NCBI GenBank assembly: GCA_965213765.1
Contig: OZ243926.1
Span: forward strand, 4,216,001-4,280,000
DNA from: JAJDXO01 sp965213765
Lineage (GTDB): Bacteria > Pseudomonadota > Alphaproteobacteria > Rhodospirillales > UBA2165
Length of the DNA stretch: 64,000 nt
Direction: 5' to 3'
A program made the position numbers and the translations under genes. The notes below the pieces were generated by a model. It was given only the letters and a program-made list of their open reading frames with translations. It searched no databases and had not been told where the DNA came from. Shown piece after piece: positions 17,440 to 25,845 of this stretch. Position 1 is the first letter of the stretch; each line of letters starts with the position of its first letter.

Positions 17440-18417
17440 ATGGCCAAACACAAGACAGCAGGAAAGAGTGACCGCGAAGGTATTAGCCTAGTTGAGATTT
17501 TCAAGCGGTGCCCGGACGATGCGACCGCCGAGGCGTGGTTTGTCGAGCGCCGCTGGCCGAACGGCATTCACTGCCCTAGTTGCGGATCGACCAATGTTCA
17601 GACCGGCGCGAAGCACAAGACGATGCCCTGCCGCTGCCGGGAGAAGGAATGCGCCAAGCGGTTCAGCGCGAAAACCGGGACCGTCATGGAAGGATCCAAG
17701 CTCGGAATGCGGACGTGGATGATTGCCACGTATCTCCTGTCCACCAGCCTCAAGAGCGCTTCCTCGATGAATCTGTATCGGGATTTGAACATCACTCATC
17801 GTTCGGCCTGGTTCCTTGCCCATCGTCTCCGGGCCGCGTTGGCGGAGAGTGATTTGCCGTTTGCGGGGCCTATGGAAGCAGATGAAACCTACTTCGGGGA
17901 ACGCCGCCAGAACATGCCGAAATCGAAGCGCAAGGCGCTGACAGGGCGCGGAGCGGCCGGCAAGACCGCCGTTGCGGGCGTTCGGGACCGCACCACGGGT
18001 CGTGTAGCCGCTCAGGTGGTTGAAAATACCGACGCCGTCACGCTGCCAAGCTTCGTGATCCATCACACCGCCGAAGGCGCCCAGGTCTATACGGACGATC
18101 ACGGGGCCTACAAGGGCATAAACAGACCCCATGAGGCCGTCGGGCATTCGGTCGGGGAGTACGTCCGCCAGCAAGCCCACACAAACGGCATTGAGAGCTT
18201 CTGGGCGATGTTGAAGCGGTCCCACAAGGGGACCTTCCACAAGAATTCTCCGAAGCATCTTAATCGCTATGTGACCGAATTTGCCGGACGGCATAAACGG
18301 CGTGAGTCTGACACCGTCGACATTATGGCGTCTTTTGCCCGGGGCGCGATTGGCAAGCGACTCCGGTACCGGAATGTGATCGCCGACAATGGGCTGTCCA
18401 GCGGAGCGCGGGGCTAA
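17440..18417 (+). CDS. IS1595-family transposase (ISXO2-like)
   Basis: A 325-residue protein. The N-terminal zinc ribbon is visible as HCPSCGSTN followed by MPCRCREKECAKRF (about residues 45-75). The ISXO2-like catalytic domain has D in MEADETYFGER, D in VYTDDHGAYKG and the N/E motif in HTNGIESFWAMLKRSHKGTF. Flanking FHKNSPKHLNRYVTEFAGRH is typical of the family. The frame is intact, so the element may be mobile. The start ATG at 17440 follows GCAAGGGAA. Confidence 0.93.
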   Translation: MAKHKTAGKSDREGISLVEIFKRCPDDATAEAWFVERRWPNGIHCPSCGSTNVQTGAKHKTMPCRCREKECAKRFSAKTGTVMEGSKLGMRTWMIATYLLSTSLKSASSMNLYRDLNITHRSAWFLAHRLRAALAESDLPFAGPMEADETYFGERRQNMPKSKRKALTGRGAAGKTAVAGVRDRTTGRVAAQVVENTDAVTLPSFVIHHTAEGAQVYTDDHGAYKGINRPHEAVGHSVGEYVRQQAHTNGIESFWAMLKRSHKGTFHKNSPKHLNRYVTEFAGRHKRRESDTVDIMASFARGAIGKRLRYRNVIADNGLSSGARG

Positions 18418-18421
18418 TGGG

Positions 18422-18568
18422 TCAGGAAGTGCCGCATTCGATCACCCTCAGCTTCCGACGTCTGGCCTCGGGCGTTCCCTTGTCTTTCCCTCGCTGCATT
18501 TTCCGGTCGTACTCAAGCGGATAGAATTGCAGGCGGTGCACGACTGGCGGCGTCTTTGATCGGTACAT
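18422..18568 (-). CDS. 48-residue hypothetical frame inside the IS1595 transposon
   Basis: The frame starts MYRSKTPPVVHRLQFYPLEY and ends LRVIECGTS; it is basic and hydrophilic. It is antisense to, and immediately downstream of, the transposase gene, and its 3' end is five bases from the transposase stop. There is no clear ribosome-binding site. It could be a small accessory protein of the transposon or a chance frame. Confidence 0.3.
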   Translation of the reverse strand: MYRSKTPPVVHRLQFYPLEYDRKMQRGKDKGTPEARRRKLRVIECGTS

Positions 18569-18843
18569 GACGGGTCTCCGCATTCGGAGCCCGTCTTGAC
18601 CGATACTGCTGACCCTGTTACTGGAGAATCAGGAATGCGGCGGCCAAGCCGAGCTCGGGTTTATACTCAAAGCGTCGGAGGTTTGCCTCTCCGGCGCTTT
18701 GCCGTTGCAGGGAAAATACCGCTGTTTTACAAGCGTTTGCCCCCAATCTCGCGTTGCGTTCCGCTCCGTAACGAGTCAAAATCCTCCTGCAACGCTGCGT
18801 AGACCCGCTTGGTCGGGTCGCCCGTTGAATACAACAGCCCTTA
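18569..18843. other. Non-coding stretch of the transposon with two hairpins
   Basis: One inverted repeat, GACGGGTCTCCG-CATT-CGGAGCCCGTC (18569-18595), is followed by TTGACC rather than a T tract. A second, CAAAGCG...CGCTTTG (18669-18702), encloses a TCGGAGG/CCTCTCCG stem. Neither is a classical terminator. No credible gene is seen between them and the nested IS. Confidence 0.5.
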
Positions 18844-19766
18844 GAGCCCAACCGAAAACTAATTTGAGTGATTTCAGTCCTTTATGCTTCTTCCGAGTTG
18901 CCACCGTGGAGGAAGTTATGCCTTGGACTGAAATCACGCGCCCTGACTATGACCGTCGCGGACTCCGTTATGCAAGCGATGTGACCGACGCGGAATGGGC
19001 TTTGATCCAACATTTTATGCCCGAGAGGGCTAAAACGGGGCGCCCGCGGCGGACTTGCATGCGCTCTGTGTGGAATGCGATCCAGTACATCGCGGCCACG
19101 GGCTGCCAATGGTCCATGCTGCCCAAAGAGTTTCCGCCGTTCACGACCGTGCAGTACTATTTCTACCAAATGCGCGACAGCGGTGTACTGGACATTCTGA
19201 ACGATGCGCTTGTCGTGGCGGCGCGTATGCTGACGGGGCGGGAGGCCACGCCCACAGCTGGGATCATCGACAGTCAATCGGTCAAGACGACCGAGAGTGG
19301 CGGCCCGCGTGGCTACGATGCGGGCAAAAAGATCAAGGGGCGTAAGCGTCACATCGTAACCGACACAGACGGAAACCTGTTGGGGCTGATCACCCATGCC
19401 GCAGACATCCAGGACCGCGACGGGGCATCCATCGTAATCGCGCAGGCCCTCGAAACCTATTCGAGCCTGACCCACATTTTTGCCGACGGTGGCTACTCAG
19501 GCGACAAACTTCGTGACGCAATGGCCTCAATCGATGGCCCGACAATCGAGATCGTGAAGCGCCCACCCGGTGTCACGGGCTTTGTCGTCATCGCCCGCCG
19601 CTGGGTGGTAGAGCGCACCTTCGCCTGGCTCGGGCGCTGCCGTCGCTTGGCAAAGGACTGGGAAAAAACAATCGCATCGGCGGATGCCTGGACGCTCATC
19701 GCCGCCATCCGAAGATCCGCACGCCTTGTTGCAAGAAAAACCGCTCAGGAGTTTTGAGTCAGACTG
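18844..19766 (+). mobile_element. IS5-family insertion sequence nested in the IS1595 transposon (IS-C), 923 bp
   Basis: Ends are GAGCCCAACCGAAAACT (left) and CAGTCTGACTCAAAACT (right, reversed), 11 of 17 identical, flanked by the direct repeat TTA (18841-18843, 19767-19769). The right end is nearly the same as that of IS-B. Because it lies inside the larger element, it arrived after that element or was carried by it. Confidence 0.88.
18918..19757 (+). CDS. IS5-family transposase (IS-C)
   Basis: A 279-residue protein starting at the ATG at 18918 after GGAGGAAG. It has the same architecture as the IS-B transposase: RYASDVTDAEWALIQHFMP, then D in GIIDSQSVKTTESGG, D in IFADGGYSGDK and E in WVVERTFAWLGRCRRLAKDWE. 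No frameshift is seen. An upstream in-frame opening to 18699 lies in transposon sequence and is not part of the gene. Confidence 0.93.
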   Translation: MPWTEITRPDYDRRGLRYASDVTDAEWALIQHFMPERAKTGRPRRTCMRSVWNAIQYIAATGCQWSMLPKEFPPFTTVQYYFYQMRDSGVLDILNDALVVAARMLTGREATPTAGIIDSQSVKTTESGGPRGYDAGKKIKGRKRHIVTDTDGNLLGLITHAADIQDRDGASIVIAQALETYSSLTHIFADGGYSGDKLRDAMASIDGPTIEIVKRPPGVTGFVVIARRWVVERTFAWLGRCRRLAKDWEKTIASADAWTLIAAIRRSARLVARKTAQEF

Positions 19767-19895
19767 TTAGACCCGGCACGGGTAGTTCCCGCGCCGGTCG
19801 AATAGGCGGTACTCCACCCATCTACATGGCGTTGCAAACGGCCCGGCACCCCGCCGTGGCCGAACACTGCAACTGACAAATCGGGAAGCCGAGAA

Positions 19896-20477
19896 ATGAT
19901 GTTGTTCAAGACTACGATGATTCTGTGCGCGGTCGGACTACTTGCCGCTTGCCAAGCCACTCCGGGAAATACGCTTAAATCGATAACCGGAGTCAACCTT
20001 GGGGAAGGTAAATTTCAGGCCATTCAAGCCCAGGAAAGCGCGATGAGCCTCACGGGCGATCAATCGCTTGTTACCAGCCGCGAGGCGGTGAATTTGCCGG
20101 GCCGGCGCATAGAGCATTGGAGAATTAAGGGGGGCGGTAGTGTCGTATATGAACATCTGTTTTCCGGCGTATTTAGTCCAGATTCTAATCCCCATGACAC
20201 GCTGATTCGTATGAGCCGCACAGTCAAGAGGCCCGGATTTGGAGTGAATGAAGACGAAATCAAGTGGGTTTTGTTCCAAGGGGACAAGCTGTACTACGCC
20301 TACAAGAAAGACGAGCATGTAGCCTGTATTAGTTTCGTTTCAAATTTTGGCAATGTAAATGGCTATGCTGACAGGACTCTTCGTGGTGGGGTCTGTCAAA
20401 TTCTTGTCAAAGACACGTTTACACCAGATATGAAAGCCGCAGTGCTGGATTTATTGCAGCGGATGAAATTCGATTGA
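19896..20477 (+). CDS. Passenger lipoprotein of the IS1595 transposon, unknown function
   Basis: A 193-residue protein with a lipoprotein signal (MMLFKTTMILCAVGLLAAC, lipobox LLAAC with C19 followed by Q). Without a D at +2 it would be sorted to the outer membrane by the usual enterobacterial rule. The mature part has two more cysteines (HVACISF, GGVCQILV) that could pair. No domain was recognised. It lies within the transposon ends and has lower GC than the chromosomal genes around it, so it is a passenger rather than a resident gene. A benefit to the host, for example in the envelope, is only a guess. Confidence 0.7.
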   Translation: MMLFKTTMILCAVGLLAACQATPGNTLKSITGVNLGEGKFQAIQAQESAMSLTGDQSLVTSREAVNLPGRRIEHWRIKGGGSVVYEHLFSGVFSPDSNPHDTLIRMSRTVKRPGFGVNEDEIKWVLFQGDKLYYAYKKDEHVACISFVSNFGNVNGYADRTLRGGVCQILVKDTFTPDMKAAVLDLLQRMKFD

Positions 20478-20750
20478 GACGGAAACGCAGATGATGACAA
20501 CTTCGATCCTGGCCAGTTTCGATCTTGGCGACTTGATCGCCCTTCGGCACTTTCCTACTTAATCCCCAAAAGTAAGGGCCCTCCAGCCCGCCCCAGGACC
20601 GGTTTATCATTCGCGGCCGGGGTCCCGGGATGATGTAGCTCGCACGGATTCGGGTCGATCCGGGTCCTTCCCCCGGTCGCTGCCGTCTTGCAGACCCGCG
20701 TGGAGGCGGATATCAACTGGAGCATTGAATTTCGGGCCGGGGGGCAACAC

Positions 20751-22412
20751 ATGGCGCGCGCCGCTGACGTATTGGTCGAGACATTGGGATTGCACGGGAT
20801 CGACCGGGTCTATTGCGTCCCCGGCGAGAGCTATCTCGCGGTTATCGACGCCATGTACGACGCTCCCGATATTGACGTTGTGACCACCCGCCATGAGTCG
20901 GGCGCAACCCTGATGGGCGTCGCGGACGGCAAGATGACCGGACGGGCCGGGGTCGCCATGGTCAGCCGGGGGCCGGGTGCGACCAATGCATCCATCGGCA
21001 TTCACGTCGCGGAGCAGGATGCGGTCCCCCTGGTTCTGTTCATTGGACAAGTGGCCCGAGCGGACCTTGGCCGCATGGCGTTCCAGGAAGTCGACTACAA
21101 ACGCTTCTTCGGCGGCATGGCCAAGCATGTGGTTGAGGTGACGGACGCCGAACAGCTCCCCGAGGAGGCGGCGAAAGCGTTCGCCGTCGCCGAAGGCGGG
21201 ACGCCCGGTCCGGTGGTTGTTTCGCTGCCCGAGGATATGCTGCTTGACGACATAGGGGCGCCGCCGGCGGCGCGTGCGGACAACACTCTTCCCACGCCCA
21301 CCGATCGGCAAATCGCCGAGATCGCCGGGCGGCTCACAGCCGCCGATCGCCCGCTGCTGATCGCCGGTGGCCAGATCGACCAGGGTGGCGGGCGGGACGC
21401 CTTGCGGGCGGTTAGCGAGGCGTGGCAAGTACCCGTCGCCGTCGGCTGGCGCCATCAAGATCTGTTCGACAACACGCACCCGAATTTTGCCGCGCACCTG
21501 GCTTTCAACATGCCGGCCGATTTCAAGCGGACATTGAACGAGGCGGATTTGGTCATGGCCATCGGCTCCCGGTTGGGAGATGTAACCACGCAGGGCTACG
21601 CCATTCCCAAGGCGCCCAAACCGGACCAGCCGTTGATTCATGTCCACGCGGATGCGGCGCAACTCGGGCGGGTTTATGAAACCGACTTGGAAATCAACGC
21701 TGATGGAACGGCGGTCTTGGAGGCCTTGGCGAAGATCAATGCCAAGCCGGCGCCCGAAAGGCGGTCGGCCTGGATCGCGCGGGCTCATGATTTGGCGGCG
21801 AGCCGCATGGCCTGGGATTCCCCCCGCGCCGATGACGGGGTGGTGTTCGGAAATATCATCAAAGGGTTGGCTGACGTGCTGGACGACGACGCCGTCATCG
21901 CCAACGACGCGGGCAATTTTTCGACCTGGCTGCACCGGTTGTTTCCGTTCAAGCCCACCCACACCTTCCTGGGCGCTGTCGCCGGGGCCATGGGTTTCGG
22001 GGTGCCCGCGGCGGTGGCGGCTGGTCTTCGCCATCCGGACCGGCAAATCGCCTGTCTGGTCGGTGACGGGGGATTTCAGATGACGGGTAACGAGATGTCG
22101 GTGGCCGTGGAGCGCAATCTGCCGATCCGCATCTTTGTCTCCAACAACGGCAGTCTGGGCACCATCCGGCTTTATCAGGAGAAGGATTACCCGGGCCGGA
22201 CCATCGCAACCGATTTACCCAATCCGGATTTCGCCGCCATGGGTGCGGCTTTCGGTCTGACAGCGTTCAAGATCGAAACCGAATACGATGTGGCGCCGGT
22301 GATCAAGAAGGCGATGGCTGTCGATGGGCCGGTTCTGGTTGAGGTTGCCACCAGCCTCGAGTATCTCGCGGCCTATTCCCGCCTGTCGGCGCTCAAGGCG
22401 GCGGCACAATAA
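20751..22412 (+). CDS. Thiamine diphosphate-dependent enzyme (acetolactate synthase/benzoylformate decarboxylase-like)
   Basis: A 553-residue three-domain ThDP enzyme. The catalytic Glu is E26 in YCVPGESYLAV, the central domain has LIAGGQIDQGGGRDAL, and the C-terminal ThDP/Mg motif begins at GDGGFQMTGNE (about residue 437) and ends with NN near 463 (RIFVSNNGSLG). The start ATG at 20751 follows GGGGGGCAAC. Large catalytic subunits of acetolactate synthase are similar, but no small subunit is present, and the neighbours are a DUF1932 dehydrogenase and a CoxG-like protein. A catabolic role on a 2-oxoacid seems more likely than branched-chain synthesis. Confidence 0.82.
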   Translation: MARAADVLVETLGLHGIDRVYCVPGESYLAVIDAMYDAPDIDVVTTRHESGATLMGVADGKMTGRAGVAMVSRGPGATNASIGIHVAEQDAVPLVLFIGQVARADLGRMAFQEVDYKRFFGGMAKHVVEVTDAEQLPEEAAKAFAVAEGGTPGPVVVSLPEDMLLDDIGAPPAARADNTLPTPTDRQIAEIAGRLTAADRPLLIAGGQIDQGGGRDALRAVSEAWQVPVAVGWRHQDLFDNTHPNFAAHLAFNMPADFKRTLNEADLVMAIGSRLGDVTTQGYAIPKAPKPDQPLIHVHADAAQLGRVYETDLEINADGTAVLEALAKINAKPAPERRSAWIARAHDLAASRMAWDSPRADDGVVFGNIIKGLADVLDDDAVIANDAGNFSTWLHRLFPFKPTHTFLGAVAGAMGFGVPAAVAAGLRHPDRQIACLVGDGGFQMTGNEMSVAVERNLPIRIFVSNNGSLGTIRLYQEKDYPGRTIATDLPNPDFAAMGAAFGLTAFKIETEYDVAPVIKKAMAVDGPVLVEVATSLEYLAAYSRLSALKAAAQ

Positions 22413-22443
22413 ATGTCGGCGCTCAAGGCGGCGGCGCAATAAG
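22384..22443. repeat. 30-bp tandem duplication across the stop of the ThDP enzyme gene
   Basis: Two adjacent 30-bp units (22384-22413, 22414-22443) differ at only two positions. The first encodes the terminal SALKAAAQ and the TAA; the second lies beyond the stop. It looks like recent slippage or duplication and does not alter the protein. Confidence 0.9.
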
Positions 22444-22629
22444 AAGGCGGCCCCCCGTCATCCGAAGGGCCGTGAATGATGAGAACTGCCGTAGGTGCGT
22501 CAACAAAGAAAAGTCGTTGCCGGGATTGGGCCCGGCGTTCGAATTGGTATACTGGCGCCATTCATCGAAAATTTCTTTCGGCGCCCGTACCTCAAGCGAT
22601 GTCGGGCCATCCAGGAGGGGGAATCATTA

Positions 22630-23526
22630 ATGGATACGCGGACGATCGGGGTGATCAGCCCCGGTGACATGGGACATGTTGTCGGCGGGGTGCTCGGCGG
22701 CCAGGGGCATCGGGTGCTGACCGTATTGACGGGCCGAAGTGAACTTACCAAAGAACGTGCCGGGCGATCCAATATGGACGACGCCGGCGATCTCGGAAGC
22801 CTTGTTCAACAGGCTTCGATCGTACTCTCAATTATGCCGCCCGAAAACGCCCTCGAGTTTGCGACCGATGCGGCGGCGGCGATGTCGGCAACGGGTGCCG
22901 CGCCGCTGTTCGTGGATTGCAACGCCGTTTCGCCGGCGACGACGCTCGCGATTGCCGAGGCCATGAGTGGCGCCGGTGCGGATTTCGTCAAGGTGGGGAT
23001 TATTGGTCCGCCGCCCGGCCGCCGCCCCACGACCAGGTTCTATGCCAGCGGGGCGTCGGTAAACGAAATCGCGTTCATTGACGGCGAGGCCGTTTCCGTC
23101 ATCGACATGGGATCGGAGATCACCCGGGCCGCCGCCATCAAGATGTGCTACGCGGGAATGACCAAGGGCAAAATGACGCTCCACACCGCGGTACTGCTCG
23201 CCGGCGAATTGCTGGGTGTCGGCGAGGAATTGCAGGCGGAGATTTCGAAAAGCCAGAAGGCTGATTGGGAACTGATGAACGCCCGGGCGCCGTTTTACGC
23301 TTGCGATGCCGGTCGCTGGTCCGGGGAAATGGATCAGATTTCCGAAACCTTCGGCGCCGCCGGCGTCACACCCGATCTGCATAAGGGGGCCGCGGATGTC
23401 TTCCGGCTGCTCGATTCATCACCATTGGGGGCGGAAACCCGCGAAACGTTGGATAAATCAAGAACCTTGCAGCAAACCCTCGACATCTACGCGGAAACCG
23501 TGACCGGGCGGAAGGCGGCGGAATAG
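22630..23526 (+). CDS. NAD(P)-dependent oxidoreductase with DUF1932 C-terminal domain
   Basis: A 298-residue protein of the 6-phosphogluconate/beta-hydroxyacid dehydrogenase group. The N-terminal Rossmann motif is IGVISPGDMGHVVG (residues 6-19), FVDCNAVSPATT follows, and AAAIKMCYAGMTKGK carries the likely catalytic lysine. The helical C-terminal part is of DUF1932 type. The ATG at 22630 follows CAGGAGGGGG, a strong ribosome-binding site. It is 217 bp after the ThDP enzyme and probably acts in the same small pathway, oxidising or reducing a hydroxy acid. Confidence 0.82.
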   Translation: MDTRTIGVISPGDMGHVVGGVLGGQGHRVLTVLTGRSELTKERAGRSNMDDAGDLGSLVQQASIVLSIMPPENALEFATDAAAAMSATGAAPLFVDCNAVSPATTLAIAEAMSGAGADFVKVGIIGPPPGRRPTTRFYASGASVNEIAFIDGEAVSVIDMGSEITRAAAIKMCYAGMTKGKMTLHTAVLLAGELLGVGEELQAEISKSQKADWELMNARAPFYACDAGRWSGEMDQISETFGAAGVTPDLHKGAADVFRLLDSSPLGAETRETLDKSRTLQQTLDIYAETVTGRKAAE

Positions 23527-23668
23527 AAACCGCGGACGCACCTGTCCGAATTTCGGTCACCGTACTGAATTGGCTCGTAGTAGCGGGATGTCTTGACTAT
23601 AAGGGCGCCCGCGCGAAGGCGGCGAATGCCGTCGAGACAGGATAGAGAATTCGAAGGGGAACACGATT

Positions 23669-24268
23669 ATGGATATGAGCGGTGAATACACCATCCCGGC
23701 GCCACGCGAGAAGGTATGGGAGGCGCTGAACGACCCGGAGGTACTCAAGCAGTGCATCGACGGCTGCCAAAGCCTCGAAAAGACGTCGGATACCGAGTTT
23801 CAGGCGAAGGTGACGGCGAAGGTCGGGCCGGTAAAGGCCACCTTCAACGGCAAGGTCAATCTCTCGGATATCGATCCGCCCCACGGCTATACCATCTCTG
23901 GCGAGGGCCAAGGGGGAGTCGCGGGATTCGCCAAGGGCGGCGCGCAGGTCAGGCTTTCGGGTGAGGGCAACGAGACGGTCCTGAACTACGAAGCCAATGC
24001 GGAGGTTGGGGGAAAGTTGGCGAGCGTTGGCAGCCGGCTGGTCCTTGGCGTCGCCAAGAAGACCGCCGATGATTTCTTCTCCAAATTCACCGACATTGTT
24101 GGTGGCGGGGGAGAAGCGGCCGAGGCGCCCGCCGAGGCAGATGCGGCGGTTCCCGAACCCGCTTCCGCCCCGGCCGAGCAGCCGAAAGCCGGGGTTTCAC
24201 CGGCCGTCTGGGTGGTCGGGGCCATCGTGGTGATAGCCGTGGCGGCCTGGCTCCTCAGCGGCGGTTGA
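23669..24268 (+). CDS. CoxG-like SRPBCC protein with C-terminal membrane anchor
   Basis: A 199-residue protein. Residues 1-145 are a CoxG domain (GEYTIPAPREKVWEALNDPE, VGPVKATFNGKVNLSDIDPP), a START-like hydrophobic pocket. An alanine/proline/glutamate-rich linker (about 150-172) is followed by a transmembrane helix (SPAVWVVGAIVVIAVAAWLL). CoxG recruits CO dehydrogenase or related molybdenum hydroxylases to the inner membrane, but many CoxG-like proteins stand alone. No coxMSL-type genes are in the window. It follows the dehydrogenase by 142 bp. Confidence 0.82.
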   Translation: MDMSGEYTIPAPREKVWEALNDPEVLKQCIDGCQSLEKTSDTEFQAKVTAKVGPVKATFNGKVNLSDIDPPHGYTISGEGQGGVAGFAKGGAQVRLSGEGNETVLNYEANAEVGGKLASVGSRLVLGVAKKTADDFFSKFTDIVGGGGEAAEAPAEADAAVPEPASAPAEQPKAGVSPAVWVVGAIVVIAVAAWLLSGG

Positions 24269-24655
24269 TCAACCTCCAGAGCCGAACCATTAAAAAAACC
24301 GTCATAAACGTTTGAATTTTCACGATAAGTTTATCCGGTATTCCGGCAAAATTTCGATTCTGCTTGATTTTTGAGCAATTTATTGATAATACTACGACCA
24401 TCAAACGGCTGGGGTTGCCGCTTTTGGGACCCTTTGCCGTCGGCGGCCCGGCAAAAGATGCGGGCCAAACGGCATGTTGCTTCGTATGGAGGATGTGACT
24501 ATGAGACGAATTTGTCATCTCAGTCCCGAATAGGCACTGGTTTCCCGAGAAAACGGGGAACGACGTTTTGTCGCCGAGTGTGAACTCGATGACATAAGCC
24601 ACCACCGCCGGCGGAGTAGACTCCGCAGAACGTGACGCGGGAAAGGATAACGACA
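24269..24655 (+). promoter_or_regulatory. Upstream region and likely 5' leader of rpoH (387 bp, no gene)
   Basis: No coding frame is credible here. The stretch 24300-24400 is markedly A/T-rich, as for a promoter region. Just before the ribosome-binding site GGAAAGGA there is a perfect small hairpin GCGGAG-TAGA-CTCCGC (24611-24626). rpoH genes are often controlled at promoter and leader level, so this hairpin is a candidate element, but no known RNA class was recognised. Confidence 0.4.
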
Positions 24656-25528
24656 ATGAGCGCAATTACTTTACCGGTTGTATCCGAGGGACCGGGACTT
24701 GCCCGGTACCTCAATGAAATTAAGAAGTTTCCGTTGCTGACGGCCGATGAGGAATACATGCTCGCCGAGCGGTTTCGCGAGCACGGCGAAGTTGAGGCGG
24801 CGCATCGGCTTGTGACCAGCCACCTTCGCCTGGTCGCCAAAATCGCCATGCAGTATCGCGGCTACGGATTGCCGGTTTCGGACCTTATTTCCGAAGGCAA
24901 TATCGGCCTGATGAAGGCGGTGAAGAAGTTCGAACCGGAACGGGGTTTCCGGCTGTCGACCTACGCCATGTGGTGGATCAAGGCATCAGTCACCGAACAT
25001 ATTCTGCGCTCATGGTCATTGGTCAAAATGGGCACCATGGCCGCTCAGAAAAAGCTGTTTTTCAGCCTGCGCAAGGCGAAGGCCCGTCTTCAGATCTTCG
25101 ATGCGGGAGAGCTTGAGCCTGAGCAGGCGGAAGCCCTGTCCAAGCAGTTTGGCCTCTCCGCCGACGATATCCTCAAAATGAACCGCCGCATGTCGGCCCG
25201 TGACTATTCCCTCAATGCGCCGGTTTCCGAGGACGGCGACAGCATCGAGTTCATGGATACCCTGGTTGACGAGAGCCCGTCGCCCGAAGCCATTGTCGCG
25301 CAGCGGGAAGAGGCTGGTATCCGCAACGAAATGCTGCAGGCTGCTCTTGCCGAATTGCCTGAGCGGGAGCGGCACATATTTGTTGAGCGCCGGCTCAAGG
25401 ATGACCCGGTGACGCTTGAGAAATTGGGTGAGGAATACGGCATCAGCCGCGAACGTGTCCGGCAGTTGGAGGTGCGGGCGTTCGAGAAGGTTCAGAAGGC
25501 AGTCATCCAGTGTGCCCACGCCGCCTAG
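24656..25528 (+). CDS. rpoH: RNA polymerase sigma factor RpoH (sigma-32)
   Basis: A 290-residue heat-shock sigma factor. Region 2 (LVTSHLRLVAKIAMQYRGYG, DLISEGNIGLMKAVKKFEPE, FRLSTYAMWWIKASVTEHIL) is followed by the RpoH box QKKLFFSLRKAK near residue 130, which distinguishes it from RpoD. Region 4 carries EKLGEEYGISRERVRQLEVR for -35 recognition. The ATG at 24656 was chosen from the GGAAAGGA site. It directs transcription of chaperone and protease genes after heat or misfolding stress. A strong terminator follows at 25601, so it is monocistronic. Confidence 0.95.
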   Translation: MSAITLPVVSEGPGLARYLNEIKKFPLLTADEEYMLAERFREHGEVEAAHRLVTSHLRLVAKIAMQYRGYGLPVSDLISEGNIGLMKAVKKFEPERGFRLSTYAMWWIKASVTEHILRSWSLVKMGTMAAQKKLFFSLRKAKARLQIFDAGELEPEQAEALSKQFGLSADDILKMNRRMSARDYSLNAPVSEDGDSIEFMDTLVDESPSPEAIVAQREEAGIRNEMLQAALAELPERERHIFVERRLKDDPVTLEKLGEEYGISRERVRQLEVRAFEKVQKAVIQCAHAA

Positions 25529-25600
25529 GCAGTCAACTCGCGGCGCTTGGGAAAAAAGTCGGACACACCACTTGACGCTCTGAAATCAGTGACCTAAATG

Positions 25601-25634
25601 ACTGGCGCTCTCAGCAAGAGAGTGCCAGTTTTTT
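25601..25634 (+). terminator. Rho-independent terminator of rpoH
   Basis: A 12-bp stem (ACTGGCGCTCTC paired with GAGAGTGCCAGT, one G-U pair) with a five-base loop is followed directly by TTTTTT. It is 72 bp after the rpoH stop. Confidence 0.9.
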
Positions 25635-25845
25635 CTGCTGGCGTTTGTGAATAGAGACCAATTTGAACGACTGATCCTTGGGTCGGGATTGCGCTCCGAT
25701 CCAATTGGATCGTCGAAGAGAATGGTGAACGACCCGGATATTGCTGATGCAGGTTTGGGGCAGCGCACCCGCCGTTCGCGCGAAGTTGTCGGGACGTGTG
25801 CGGGACATTGGTTAGATTGGCGCCGTTTGGGAGGTGGCAAAAGAG

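Larger units (their letters stand above)
17353..20567 (+). mobile_element. IS1595-family transposon with lipoprotein passenger gene, 3215 bp
   Basis: The left end at 17353-17378 and the reversed right end at 20543-20567 match at about 22 of 25 positions with one indel. Both contain ATTA, GTAGG and AAAGTGCCGAA. An exact 8-bp direct repeat AAAAGTAA flanks the element (17345-17352, 20568-20575), the size expected for IS1595. Inside are the transposase, a 48-codon minus-strand frame, a lipoprotein gene and a nested IS5-family element (18844-19766). Without the nested IS the transposon would be about 2.29 kb. A 9-bp inverted repeat GTGCCGAAA/TTTCGGCAC (17371, 17393) lies just inside the left end. 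Confidence 0.88.
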
